Assembly: GCA_905221605.1 (NCBI GenBank)
Contig: CAJNDS010002057.1
Coordinates: 247,513 to 275,012, forward strand
DNA from: Symbiodinium natans
Lineage: Eukaryota > Sar > Dinophyceae > Suessiales > Symbiodiniaceae
DNA: 27,500 nucleotides
Reading direction: 5' to 3'
Shown here: positions 10,196-20,687 of the stretch, one piece after another
How the letters are laid out: the number at the start of each line of letters is the position of its first letter
Position numbering within the stretch: the stretch's first letter is position 1
Translations under genes and position numbers: made by a program
The notes under the pieces: model-generated
Database searches by the model: none
What the model was told of the DNA's origin: nothing
The model's input: the letters and a program-made list of their open reading frames with translations, nothing else

Positions 10196-10495
10196 TCTTT
10201 CCTGATTAGTATGTGTCGTAGAATTAGAAGAGGGGCAGGAAGGTGAGAGGAATGAAAAGGAAGAACTACAAAGAAAGCGATTTGCAGAAGAGGAGAGCGA
10301 ATGAGACAGGGCGAGGCATTGAGAGAAGCAGGGAGAAAACGAGGGAGAGGGTCTCTTGGATTTCCCCTTCCAAAGTCCATATCAGGTTTTTCTTGCAAAA
10401 GAAAGATAAGAAGATAAAGGAGAAGAGGAGCTTACATGTCTTCTTACCTTGCTCCTCCCTCTTCTCTCCTCTATCACCCCTTTCTGCTTCTACTG

Positions 10496-10498
<3 letters not shown>

Positions 10499-10571
<73 letters not shown>
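10499..10571. repeat. (CT)n microsatellite, one interruption
   Basis: A CT run of about 36 units interrupted once by AA at 10536-10537. It ends the family A copy that begins near 10208. Confidence 0.97.
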
Positions 10572-10573
<2 letters not shown>

Positions 10574-10579
10574 TCTGCT

Positions 10580-10870
10580 GGGCATGAGGGGCGTACGCCT
10601 TCCGCGCGCCAAAGTGCGCCCGAGTCTGCTCAGTCCAGACTTGACTTTGGGAGATTCGGTTCGGTGATAGCTTGTCAGTTCCCTTACTCCCCTACACCTA
10701 TCCCTGTCCCTGACCCACAAACTGCACATAAACGCTAAACAGAGATGTGGAACCGACTGCTGCGCAGTCGACCTCTCAGCTATTGCTGTCTCCCCGCCCG
10801 GCGTCGTGAGACGTTCCCCTGGCGTTTGCCCCAAGCGGACCTTACCTATAAGGCCAACTGAGGTTACCGC
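10580..10870. other. Unique patch inside the pyrimidine tract
   Basis: About 290 bp of ordinary-composition DNA interrupts the CT-rich tract. It contains a perfect 7-bp hairpin (10754-10760 with 10764-10770, loop TGC). No gene or RNA fold could be assigned. It may be an insertion into, or an older remnant between, tandem copies. Confidence 0.5.
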
Positions 10871-11189
10871 TATATTTCTTCTGTCACTCTCTCTATCTCT
10901 TCTTTTCTTTTATGGGCCGTATGTCTTGTACAAGTGGAAGACGAGAAGGAGGGTGAGCTATTAGATTTGCTGAAGCAGAGAGGGCGTGAAACAGGGCGAG
11001 GCAGAGAGAGAAGCATAGACCGTGGAAGCTCTTGGCTTTCCCCTTCTGAAGTCCGTATCAGTTTGCTTTTTTGTTGAAGAGAAAGAGAAACAAAGAAGAG
11101 AGAACAGGAATTTACATGTTCTTCCTAACTTGTTCTTGTCCCTCCCTCTTCTCTCCCCCCTCACCCTGTCTCTCTGCACGGGAATGTGG

Positions 11190-12240
11190 AATGAGATGAA
11201 GGCAGCGTCCCCTGGAGGGACCTGCCCCTCACAAGAAAAAGCCCGAGCATCAGCTTCCAAATAAACCCTGTCTCAACCACCCCCCACCCCCTTTCCCCTA
11301 GGTTTCGTATACTTTCTGCAGTAAGGATGTGATGCCCAATTGCTTTGACAAGTATCATATAAGACCTTATGTGCTTAATTGGAAAGCGAGCAATATCCGG
11401 TAACCTTGTTGGGAGATTTGTGGGAAACATTGAGAGTGAAAAGCAAGATGCTTGCGATCAATTCCTAGCAGCCTGTTGGAAGGTCCCAGGAAGTAGTGAA
11501 AGGATATATGCTCCAAGTATTCTCGTGTCCCCGGGACTTACAGTAAATCATTCGTCTTCTTTGCGTGTTTTTCTTTTCCTTCTTTCTTCCTTTCTTACCT
11601 CGATTTCGCCCATTCTCTGTCACTTTCTCTCAACAGCTCTCGCCCCTTCCCGCTCATGGTTCCATGCCCTACCCTTGCCTCCTTTCAAATGAATAGGCAA
11701 GAAGAGAGTAAGAGAGGAGAGGGAGACCCGTCCCCTACCCTTCCCTTTTTCGATACCCTTTTAAGAATAAGAAAGAGAAGAACAAGAGAAAAAAGTGAGA
11801 AGAGGAGGAAGGTAGGCAGAGGAAGAAGGACTTCCTCCCTTTCATTTGGCTTTGTCTTACATTTCGTTTTTGCCCTCTTCTGCCATCTCTTTTCTCAATG
11901 TCTTGCTGTCTCTCACTGTAAGGAAAGGAAGAGGCGAGGAGGAGGAGGGGAGGGGAGGAGAGGAGAGGCAATGGGTGCTGCTGGAAGCTCTTGTTGCAGG
12001 ACATTCTGCAAGCCTTGAAGGCACCGACATTCGGGAGGCTCCCGGGAGGCCTGGAGGCTGAGACACAAAACGGGATGAGAAAAAGCCTCGCTCGTGGTTC
12101 TGCACACACCCGCAGCCCAATGTTGGCTTTTCCGTTTGCAGCGTCACCCCCGCAACATACCAGGGGTGGGGGAAAGTTCTAAACGCATGCCCCTCAGGGG
12201 CGGTCCCTTCGGGGATCATATGCTCGGAAGAAGAAGAGAT
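11190..12240. other. Mixed unique and purine/pyrimidine-rich sequence
   Basis: Positions 11190-11560 and 11990-12230 have ordinary composition and no supported gene. Positions 11560-11990 are again pyrimidine- then purine-rich, with a GGAGGGGAGGGGAGGAGAGG block near 11943 that resembles 12640-12665. Long frames here come from strand-biased composition. Confidence 0.5.
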
Positions 12241-12693
12241 GGAGAGAAACAACAACAACGAGAAAGGAGGAGATGATGAGAGAGCGGGCCTCTTGCTTGC
12301 CCTGAGCTCTCTGTTCCTTGCAGTTCTCCTTTCTTATGCAAAAAGAAGAAGAGAAGAATATGGCAAGAGAAGGGAAAGCAAGAGAGAGCCGAGCGAAGGA
12401 GCAAAACAAACTTTCTTCTGCCCGCCGTCTTCCTCCATCTTCTCTTGTCCCTCTCGTTCTGTTCTTTCCTTATTCTTCGAAGAATGTTGTTGAGAGGAGG
12501 GGAGGAAGGGAAGAGGAGAGCGGGGGTGACAAACAAAGGAGGGGCAGAGTGAGGAGGAGTTTGCCCGTCGCCTCAACTCACCCGGAAGCGCTCAACGGGT
12601 CCGGAGGACCAAGATCTGTCCCTCTTTGTGAGGAAAGGAAGAGGCGAGGGGAGGGGAGGAGAGGCAATGTCTCATGGCGAGCTGGGAGGGAGG

Positions 12694-12694
12694 G

Positions 12695-12720
<26 letters not shown>
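12694..12720. repeat. (CT)n microsatellite
   Basis: A short CT run continued by imperfect TGTCTGTCTCTC. Confidence 0.95.
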
Positions 12721-12725
<5 letters not shown>

Positions 12726-13088
12726 GTCTCTCTTTCTCTTCTTCTTCCGCTGGGCTTGAAACTTTCCCTCTCTCTCTTCTTTCTATCAGTTCTTTGTATT
12801 GTTCTCACCTTTCCGGGATCTGTTTCTATTTTTCTGCGTACCTTCTTCGCCTTAGCTCTTCACCAGAAAGGAAAGAATATGAAAGAAGGAGAGTGGCAGA
12901 GAGGTGAGAGGAAGGACAGAAGGCGAGTGAATAGGAGAACTCTTCCTCCGAATCTCGCGGCTACCAGTCCTCTTCTCCTTTTTCTTCCAACGCAGCTCGT
13001 CTTGGTTTATCACTTATGAAACGTGAGAGAAGAACAAGGAATGAACAGAGGCGGAGGACAAGGCCCTGCTGCTTTTTCATCCCCTCCC

Positions 13089-13093
<5 letters not shown>

Positions 13094-13145
<52 letters not shown>
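13094..13145. repeat. (CT)n microsatellite
   Basis: A pure CT run of about 26 units inside a family B copy. Confidence 0.97.
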
Positions 13146-13148
<3 letters not shown>

Positions 13149-13893
13149 ATTCTCTTTTCCCTTTTCTCTTTCTCTTTTACTTGCTCCCTTTCTTTCTGTC
13201 TTTCTTTCCCTGGCTCTTGTTCTCCTTCTACCGTTCTCGGATTCGCTTCTTTTTCTCTTGTCTTTTCCCTTACTCCCTTGTCTGCTTCCAGCAGTAGAGA
13301 GGGAGGGAGGGAGGGAGATAGGGAGAGAGAGAGAGAGGGATGAAGAGAGCAACGAAGACAAGAAAAGAAAAGATGATGAGAGCGAGGCCTCTTGCTTGCC
13401 CTGAGCTCTCCGCTCCTTTCATTCCTTTCTTACGCAGAGAACAGGGAGAAAAGAAGATGAAGAAGGCAACGGAAGAAAAGGCGAGAGAGCCGGGCGAAGG
13501 AGGAGTTCACCCTTCCTCTCCCCACCGTCTTCCTCCGTCTTGTCTCTTCCTTTCTGTTCTCTGTTATTCCTCACTCTTTGCAGAAATGGAAAGGAGGTGA
13601 GGAAGGAAAGAGGAGAGGGGAGGGATGATAGCGCAAGAGATGGCAAAGCAAGGAGGATGAATGAGAGCTGAAAGGAAGGACAGAGGGTGATTGAAGAGGA
13701 GAACTCCTCCTCCGAATCTCGCGGCTACCAATCCTCTTCTCCTTTGTCTTCCCACGCAAGCTCGTTTTGGGTTTTCACCAATGAGACAGGAGGGAAGAAC
13801 AAGGATGAACAGAGGCGGAGGACAAGGCCCTGCTGCAATCTTCATCTCCTCCTCTTTTCATCCCACCCTCCCCTCTCTCTCTTTTTGTGTGTT

Positions 13894-13898
<5 letters not shown>

Positions 13899-13950
<52 letters not shown>
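13899..13950. repeat. (CT)n microsatellite
   Basis: A pure CT run of about 26 units at the position equivalent to the 13094 run in the next family B copy, followed by CTTT repeats. Confidence 0.97.
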
Positions 13951-13953
<3 letters not shown>

Positions 13954-14233
13954 TTTCTCTAACTTTCTCTCTTTCTTTCTCTCTTTCTTTCGGTCTTTCT
14001 TTCTTGCCCTTGTTCTCCTTCTGCCATTATCGGATTCGCTCTCTTTTTCTCTTGTCTTTTCCCTTATTCCCTTCTTCCTTGTGCATCGTCCTTCTGACTG
14101 AGAAAGGGAAGAGGGAGAAAAGGGAGGGGAAGAGAAGGGAGAGGAAGAGTGGGAGAAAGATAAACGTCAAGTCAAAGGTAAGAAGCGGGAAAGAGAAGCG
14201 GAAAAGGGATGTTGCAGAAGTAGAGAGGGAGGA

Positions 14234-14288
14234 AGAGAGATAGAGAGAGAGAGAGTGACAGAGAGGAGAGAGAGAGAGAGAGAGAGAT
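14234..14288. repeat. (GA)n microsatellite
   Basis: An imperfect GA run on the plus strand. Here the purine strand is the plus strand, opposite to most runs upstream. A short GA run at 13321-13338 is the equivalent in the preceding family B copy. Confidence 0.95.
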
Positions 14289-14590
14289 GAAGCGAGCAAT
14301 GAAGACGAGGAAGCAAAGATGATGAGAGCGAGGGCCTCTTGCTTTCTCTGAGATCTCCGTTCGCTTCATTCCTTTCTCATGAAGAGAACAGGGAGAAGAG
14401 AAGAGGAAGAACGGCAAAGGAAGAGAAAGCGAGGGAGCCGAGCGCAGGAGGAGTTCACCACACCATCTTCCTCCATCTTATCTCTTCCTTTCTGTTCTAT
14501 GCTGTTCCTTACTCTTTGCAGAAATGGAAAAGAGGGGAGGAAACAATATAGGAGAGGGGAGGGATGAGAGAGCAAGAGATGGCAGAGAGA

Positions 14591-14591
<1 letters not shown>

Positions 14592-14650
<59 letters not shown>
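14592..14650. repeat. (GA)n microsatellite
   Basis: A pure GA run of about 29 units that ends the last family B copy. The pyrimidine/purine tract fades out by about 14815. Confidence 0.97.
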
Positions 14651-14655
<5 letters not shown>

Positions 14656-14814
14656 ACAAGAGATACATCGCAAGAGGGAAGGAAAGGAGAGAGAGAACCA
14701 CATCGAGAGGATGTGGCATGTTCCCTTTCCCTTTCGATCGTGCTGGTCAAAGATGAAGGCAAAAAGAATAGAGAAGAAGGGTCAAACAAAGGAAGGCAGA
14801 GAGGGAAAGCCACG

Positions 14815-15189
14815 ACTATGAAGAATTCGACATGTCCATCTCCACGTATATTCCTTTGTCATCACTTCCTTTCTTTGTGTCTTCACGGAACATGCTAGAG
14901 ATTCAAGGACGAAAGAGAAATGACTGACCTATTCTTGATGGTTCCGGTCTGGGCGCCGAGATGTTTATCATATGGTACGTGGGCTACCGTAAATCCCAAA
15001 CCCCAAGCCCTTTTGCAAAGAGTTGCTTGAAACTTGAAACTTGGAACAACAAACATTAAATCATACTCTATATCTGATACTTGCAAAGTCATTGTTTAAA
15101 TAAGAAACGAAAGGGATCGCCAAATAATACGTAAAGGTCCATGCCACATATGTAGATATGACTTAAGGTATGTATATTTAATTAATGAA
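14815..15189. other. No supported gene
   Basis: Ordinary to AT-rich sequence with no open frame of note. Positions 15132-15150 share 18 of 19 bases with 9578-9596 (TAAAGGTCCATG core). Confidence 0.45.
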
Positions 15190-15526
15190 AAACACATATA
15201 AATGTATAGAGGCACGAGTCGCCAACATCTTTTTGTTTCTTTCTGTGTTGGGGTTTTGGCAGATCCCGGGGCCGGCCTTCGGGACTTCGGGTTCTGTACC
15301 TCGACATTACTAGAGTTGATCTGCCATAGTATTGAATACGCCGCTTCCGCAAGTAGCTTCCGCCCTTTCTGAGCGTCCCAGTATTTTGACAGAACTCCTT
15401 GGGAACTTTCGCGTGCTGCTACTGCGTGCGAGGCGCGGTCTGATTTGGCGATCAGAGAGATTGAGATTCTGCTGCACGCCCTCAATGACGGCACGTCCAC
15501 CTTCCAGGGAACTTGGGCGCAGGATT
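15190..15526 (-). CDS. Weak exon-like segment, unknown
   Basis: A minus-strand frame open from just below 15526 has a coding-like middle (nt about 15500-15290) with mixed helix-forming residues and a KYWDAQKGRKLLAEAAYSI stretch. There is no start or domain. An overlapping minus frame (15651-15310) is also open. It may be an exon or a fossil fragment. Confidence 0.18.
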
Positions 15527-16620
15527 AAGGTTTCGGAGTGGTCTGGCGTGGGGATATGAAGCATTTTGTCTTCAAAGACTGGCCTGCATGTATGCAGAAG
15601 TGGTCGATGCCTTATGACACATGGCTGCGTTTCACTGGGCATGCACTTCACATCACTTCACCTTCCCTCTCCAGACATACCAAGAGTACAGTCGACAGGT
15701 CGGCATCACTTGGCTTCATCATACGATCGGCTCGAAACCTCTGATTGGCCCGTTCTTTTTTGGCCCGCATGGGTCTCTGGTGGGCCGATGTTCGGCTTCG
15801 AGTGTGGCTGACAGCTGGGCGGAGGTGACCCCAAGCTAAGCGAATGCTGGGGTGCTGTGGTGTGCTCCGCTTAGCTTTGCCAACTTGGTGATACGCAAAT
15901 ACCTCCCTCAGAGGGCGCTTTTTGTGTAGTCTGCGAAGGTCTGCAAGCTCTGTGGGGGCAGTTGGCCAGGTACGCCTTGCCAACCTGATAGCTCCAGCGC
16001 CTGCACTATGCTAGCAAACCTGAGATGGTGGCACATGCAGATGCGATGAGCGAAAAGGAGCATCACAAGTGGCTCACTGGGGCTAAGAGCTAACCGCAAG
16101 CTCAGGAAAGCGACACATCCATATGGCACCCAGTGCCCAGGCCATGCCTCAGCGTGGCACAACCCGGTGCAGGAGACTATGCAGCAACCATGACTACGAT
16201 TGAGCTAATCTTCGACTGCGCACGAGGCAGATTTGAATGACGAAGTGAAAACTTGATCTTGCTGAACGTTGGGTGCGCAGATGCTGTTTGTCACTGGCAT
16301 TTTCGCAAAAGACTTCTCCTCCGGCTTCGTAGTAGTCGTGGTGGTGGTATACCTGAAGCATATTCATCAGCATCCCCGCCAGCATGTTACGGTGGAATCC
16401 CATCGCAGCTTCAAGCGATGGGGTGTTGGAGCATGAGCGGGCGGCTGTGGCCTATCAATTTCCGGCACAGACATTAAGGTGAGGCACCGTATATCAGGCT
16501 GGCAAAGATACTTTTTGCTGTGGTATGCGCAGTTCAGGTCCTTGAATGGCCAGCATCCACTCTTGCTCTGTGCATCACATCATGCATGCCAAGTTGGCGC
16601 CCTGTGTGTGAATCGGCCCA
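15527..16620. other. No supported feature
   Basis: Short frames only, on both strands. A minus frame at 15908-16162 is open but has no start or domain evidence. I see no repeat or RNA gene. Confidence 0.35.
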
Positions 16621-17086
16621 TTATCGGAGCAGGTGCTTCTGTGCAGACATCCAGTCGCTAGCTCCGTCAACGAACCCAGCCAGCGTTAGCCAGGCATCAT
16701 TGAAATGTATGGCGTCAGGATTGGTTATTGGAGCACCAATACCCAAGAAGCAGTTGGCATGATAGTCACCTTGTGTTTGCACGAGCGAATGTTGACTGCA
16801 GCTGCACCAAACGATGCTGCGTGATGCTGCCAGACGTCCATTGGGCTCACCGAACTTCACCCCTTTGAGCCACCACCTCGACATCACCGACTTCAGCCAC
16901 ACTGAAACACATCGGGAACCAACCTACACTGTGTCTATCTGCACCAAATGACTCACTCCCATCGATCGTCACCCACATCGACTGACCTTGGTGCAGGACC
17001 ATGCCGGCCATGTGTTCAACACAGTTTAACACTGGTAAATAAGGGTTTAAACCAAACCAGGTGAGCCCGTTCTGCTGTGAAGCCAC
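16621..17086 (-). pseudogene. Possible coding remnant in two frames, unknown
   Basis: Two overlapping minus-strand open segments (17086-16847 and 16902-16621) read like one protein that changes frame near 16870. The first has a CVEHMAGMVLHQGQSMW stretch. The second ends GASDWMSAQKHLLR before a TAA. There is no room for an intron at the changeover, so an indel in a decayed gene is the simplest reading. No family is recognised. Confidence 0.22.
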
Positions 17087-17108
17087 CTTTTGATTCGGAG
17101 TTCATCGG

Positions 17109-17534
17109 GTGATTGGTGCACCCGCCACAGCCATTCTTGGGCTGGGTGACATCAACAATCCTCGGCAAGTAACCCCTCGCCCCCTCACCCTGGCAGTTCC
17201 GGACATCTGGCGCTCAAGCATCTACAGGCGAGGCACAAGTGTGGAGCCCGGACCTCGTCCAGCACCTTCAGATCGATCAGTGTTTGCCAATCTTCCTGAC
17301 ATCGGGGGCGGAATGTTCTCCACCTCGCAACCTCGGAATCCTATGGAATCCTATACCAAGCTGGCGGCAGTCCTTGCTTCGCGGCGAGATGATCTTCCAA
17401 TCTTTTGGGCAATCATTCTTGGAGTCGCTCTTCCTCACATCCGCGCAGCTTCCCACACACTTCCTGAGGAATCGAGGCAGTCCGAATTTCGACAGAAGCA
17501 GCAGATGCTGACACGTCTGAGGTCGTCTGGATGA
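17109..17534 (+). CDS. Weak open frame, unknown
   Basis: A 141-codon plus frame from a GTG. The C-terminal half has an amphipathic, helix-like composition (LAAVLASRRDDLPIFWAI). A minus frame (17579-17277) overlaps it. No domain is seen, and an ATG start is absent near the 5' end. Confidence 0.18.
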   Translation: MIGAPATAILGLGDINNPRQVTPRPLTLAVPDIWRSSIYRRGTSVEPGPRPAPSDRSVFANLPDIGGGMFSTSQPRNPMESYTKLAAVLASRRDDLPIFWAIILGVALPHIRAASHTLPEESRQSEFRQKQQMLTRLRSSG

Positions 17535-17611
17535 CAAGGACCCATTGACTGCATTGACGCTCTGCACGCATTTCCGCACGACGGCACGACCCTAGCCCCA
17601 CGCATCCACAC

Positions 17612-17657
<46 letters not shown>

Positions 17658-17683
17658 TGCAGCAGCAGCGGCAGCAGCAGCAG

Positions 17684-17751
<68 letters not shown>

Positions 17752-17752
17752 C
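17612..17752. repeat. CAG/CTG trinucleotide tract
   Basis: About 47 CAG-type triplets with a few interruptions (GATG near 17656, CGG near 17670, CACC near 17688). The long pure run is 17690-17750. Translations give poly-Gln/Ser/Ala on the plus strand or poly-Leu/Cys/Ala on the minus strand. No flanking frame supports a coding role. Confidence 0.95.
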
Positions 17753-19588
17753 GAGGGAAGCAAGAACACTAAAAGCACCTGAGAACTGGCAGGGTAGCTC
17801 ACTAGCACCGCTGGCACGTGCGCTCTTGGAAAAGCTTTGGCTCCAGGGGCTTTAGAACCGAGTGAGCATCATCGACCATGCTCCCTCGTTTGCTAGAGAG
17901 GGCCTTGGGTACCATGATGTGCCATGGCCCTCCCGCCGTGATCATGCATTGAAAAGGTCCGTACCGGGCGCGCAAGCCCACACGGGCCTGCATGATACTT
18001 CGTGTGGGACCAACAAAGCACGTAGAAACGAGCGATCCACGTAAAGCAGATTACAATGCAGGCTGAACAGGACTCCCTTATCGCAACAAGCATGGTCGGG
18101 TCTGGCCGCCTCTGACAGCCCAAAGTTATAACCTTTCATCCCAAAATGTAAACCGAGTCGGACTATTGCAGAATGGCTGCTGCAGCCCCCCCGGTGACCA
18201 TTTCTTGCCCTTGAGGTCGACCTCTGTGCCTCGGAATCAGGGGCCCTCGAGAGAAACTGGGGCTCAACATGGCTCAACACTACTTCACTACTTGCCACTT
18301 GTGAAGTTCGGTCCGTTCGGTCCGTTCGGTCATAGGAGCATGTGCAACCTTTGGCTTCATCCTCGAGCGTGTCGTATTCGGTGGAGACATTCTCCTCCAC
18401 AAGAGGTGACTCTGTGGGGCAAAGAGGGTGGGTTGGTTATAAGTTATAAGGTTACGTATATAGTATTCTTACCCTTGACACGACCTACAAGCGAGGATTT
18501 TCAAGCTTGTGGTCTTACGTACCTTTAGAAGAAGTCTCAAGAACTAGAAAACGCACCAAAAGCATGAACACACTCTGGTGCGAGAACCTTTCATGGGTGC
18601 TCTTCATCGACGGACTCTTGGCAAAAGACCCCAGTAAGAATATGAAACTCGTGCAGTCACTTTGTTCCTCGTATTTCATTTGCATCGTTCAAAGGTTGCC
18701 TTCCTATCCTTCCTAATTAAGCTTGAGATAGAAGAAGCCAGACACCCTGTAGGTAAGGAGGAGTGTGAGTTCACATGGCCAAGGGCATGAGAGGCTCCGT
18801 AGCACGGATGTGACCTTTGCAAAGCAAGTCGTTTACCCGTGTCCTTTCGCACCATGCTTCGAACGTGTGCTTCCCCTTCCTGCAGTTGCGCAATGCTCAT
18901 TGCTTTCAGCCGCGCAAACCAAGTTCGCCGCGAGTCACCTTCAGATCCTGCTCTCCACTGCCAATCAAGCCGGGCATCTGCCAAGATGGTCGCTTCCATG
19001 TGGCCATGGGAATGATCCGGCTGGGAAGTGTTAATGGCTTCAACACCCACGTGCATCGACAAGACAAAGAAGAATCTGACCTCAGTCGTCGTCAGTCGTG
19101 TGCCCGTAGACATGAAACTGAGGCCCAGCGGTGGGTCACTTCCGCACACCGTCTGACGTCTCAGCGCGGCCATGGTGTGTACCGACACAGACCCTCAGCA
19201 AAGTTCCAAGTGGCAGAAAACATCGCCACAGCGGCGAGTATGGAACGTCCTCATTCTCAGTTGCGGTGTTCAATCTGGGCCGATCACGGAAAACACAAAT
19301 CACAGCTCTCTGCAGACAACTGTCCGGAGCAAGCTGCCCGCTGAACTGATTGCAGCTGCGGAAACCAGCTCCCCAGTCTAATTTGAGCCAGTAGCCACGA
19401 CACAACATGACATAACGAATCAGAACCACGGGCGTGATGCAATGGATGCTCTCGCGCCTTGCGCCGAACCCATTTGCTAAGCCCGGCTAACTAGCTGGAA
19501 GCGTTGGAACAGCACGATCGTCGCGACCAAATGCAATGCATGTTACCTTCCCGCACCTCGCGGCCTAGATGATGACAAGCACATTGCA
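17753..19588. other. No supported gene; minor repeats
   Basis: Positions 18307-18331 carry about three copies of the 9-mer TTCGGTCCG. Frames at 18676-19188 (minus) and 18817-19344 (plus) overlap each other and neither has a domain or a compelling start. I see no RNA gene. Confidence 0.4.
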
Positions 19589-19607
19589 GGGGGGGGGGGG
19601 GGGGGGG
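19589..19607. repeat. Poly-G run (19 G)
   Basis: A homopolymer of 19 guanines on the plus strand. Its length is likely uncertain in any assembly. It lies about 85 bp beyond the stop of the next minus-strand gene, so it would fall in its 3' flank. Confidence 0.95.
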
Positions 19608-19691
19608 ATTCGGGTAGATGTTATGCGTTATGTTGGACCTGCACCAGCTGGGTGTATCAAGGCAGTGCCATTGTGCTGAAGCCATCCACCA

Positions 19692-20376
19692 TCAGGCTGT
19701 GAGCGCCCTTGCCTCTTGAATCAATCTGGCAAGATGCCTTTGCTGAAGTTTGGCGTGTAGCCTTGCGGCACACTTAGCCGGTCCGCAAACGGCCAGTGCC
19801 TGAACGACAAGCGGCACCGTCTGAATCTCAGGATCTAACGCACGCGCTGCGTCTGTACATGTCGGCACCACACTCACTGCTTCACTGTGCCTCTTCTTCG
19901 CCTGCGAGACGAGCCTCATGACGAACTGGTTGCCTAAGCTGTCGTCGCCCAAAATTGACGAGGCAACTGTTCTTATTCTGCACACTTCCACGGGGACCTG
20001 CTACTTGCTTCCCGAAACCGCAGAAGTGAGGTTGATTCAGAACAACAGGAAACAGCCACAACCTAACAACACTGCAGGCACCAGGATTCAGATGGACGGC
20101 ACAGCACCTTTGCCTGCTCTCGCAGCGGCAGGACATGGGGGCCGAGTTGCACCTTTAGTCACTCAAGCAGAAGAGTGCCATACAGCTTTCCCGTGCCAGA
20201 GGAAGATAGAAGAAGTAGGGCAGCCGTGTGGAGGCCAGGCATTTAGTACCTGGAGGTGCGGTCTGGCATGCGGGTTGAGTGGGGTGTAAGCTTTGGGTCC
20301 TGGAAGAAAAGGCTTGGGAATGTGGCAGACAGGTACCGCACCTCTGAAACGATCTCAACATCATGTCGCAACCCAT
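19692..20376 (-). CDS. Small spliced gene model, unknown helical protein
   Basis: The 3' exon (19997-19692, 102 codons with stop) is the best part: a helix-rich, polar sequence with a QAKKRHSEAV stretch and a basic end. Upstream, exons 20152-20108 and 20299-20250 join in phase through introns of 110 bp (19998-20107) and 97 bp (20153-20249), both GT..AG with the exon starting in G. A first exon from the ATG at 20376 to 20337 would also fit but needs a 37-bp intron, which is doubtful, and that frame is open without splicing. The full model would be 146 residues. It lies downstream of the ligase gene on the same strand. No family is recognised. Confidence 0.4.
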
Positions 20377-20687
20377 GGCTCAGCTATTTCCAAGCCACAA
20401 AGTTCTGTCGCATTGCTCGGCCAGCGACTTTCACGATGTCCTTGCCACGAGGCAGCTCGTGCGGGCTCCACAAGCGATTGGCCACTTACTGGTCTCTTGC
20501 CCCTACACCTGCGAAGCTAGGAGTAAATGCTGTTTGGTGCAGAATCTGGTTGTTTCTTCCACGGGGTTAAGCAGCAGCTGGTGCCATGCCCAAAGGCCAA
20601 GCGCTGTACAATCTTGCCAACTACTGCCTTTTTTAAGCTTCGAAGCCGGATGGCATCGGGAGATATCGGGAGGCGGAGCAGCTTCTT

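Larger units (their letters stand above)
8860..11190. repeat. Diverged tandem repeat family A (pyrimidine/purine-rich)
   Basis: Copies of a roughly 400-bp module recur. Each has a GTATGTCTCGTAG-like landmark (near 9192, 9389, 9797, 10208, 10918), then purine-rich sequence including GAATGAGACAGGGCGAG (near 9892, 10302, 10986), then TCTTGG-TTTCCCCTTC, a polypyrimidine block and usually a (CT)n run. Copies are diverged and some truncated. A similar CGCGCTCTG / GCGGGCTT block occurs at about 9063-9110 and 9711-9755. I see no transposase, reverse transcriptase or terminal repeats, so the origin of the module is unknown. Confidence 0.75.
12240..14590. repeat. Diverged tandem repeat family B (0.8-1.1 kb period)
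   Basis: A longer module is present about three times. The shared anchor GATGATGAGAG...GCCTCTTGCTT (near 12272, 13372, 14318) is followed by an AAGAGAA-rich block, a GAGCCG-GCG-AGGAG block, a CTTCCTCCATCTT block and, in the later two copies, TTTGCAGAAATGGAAA. A second anchor, CCTCCGAATCTCGCGG, lies at 12945 and 13709, followed by the shared GAACAGAGGCGGAGGACAAG. By eye the copies are roughly 80% alike. I see no mobile-element gene. Confidence 0.75.

Noticed and set aside
8860-14815. A retrotransposon or DNA transposon in the pyrimidine tract
   Set aside because: Repeated modules are present, but there is no reverse transcriptase, integrase or transposase frame, and no terminal repeats or target duplications that I can see.
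8864-14898. Many open frames with Ser-Leu or Arg-Glu repeats
   Set aside because: CT/GA dinucleotide runs and strand-biased composition remove stop codons. No frame has a domain or non-repetitive coding character.
17413-17817. Minus-strand poly-cysteine / poly-leucine frames
   Set aside because: Translation of the CAG/CTG tract only.
19381-19410. Sequence slightly like the reverse complement of the dinoflagellate spliced leader
   Set aside because: Too many mismatches, and no SL RNA donor or Sm-site context.
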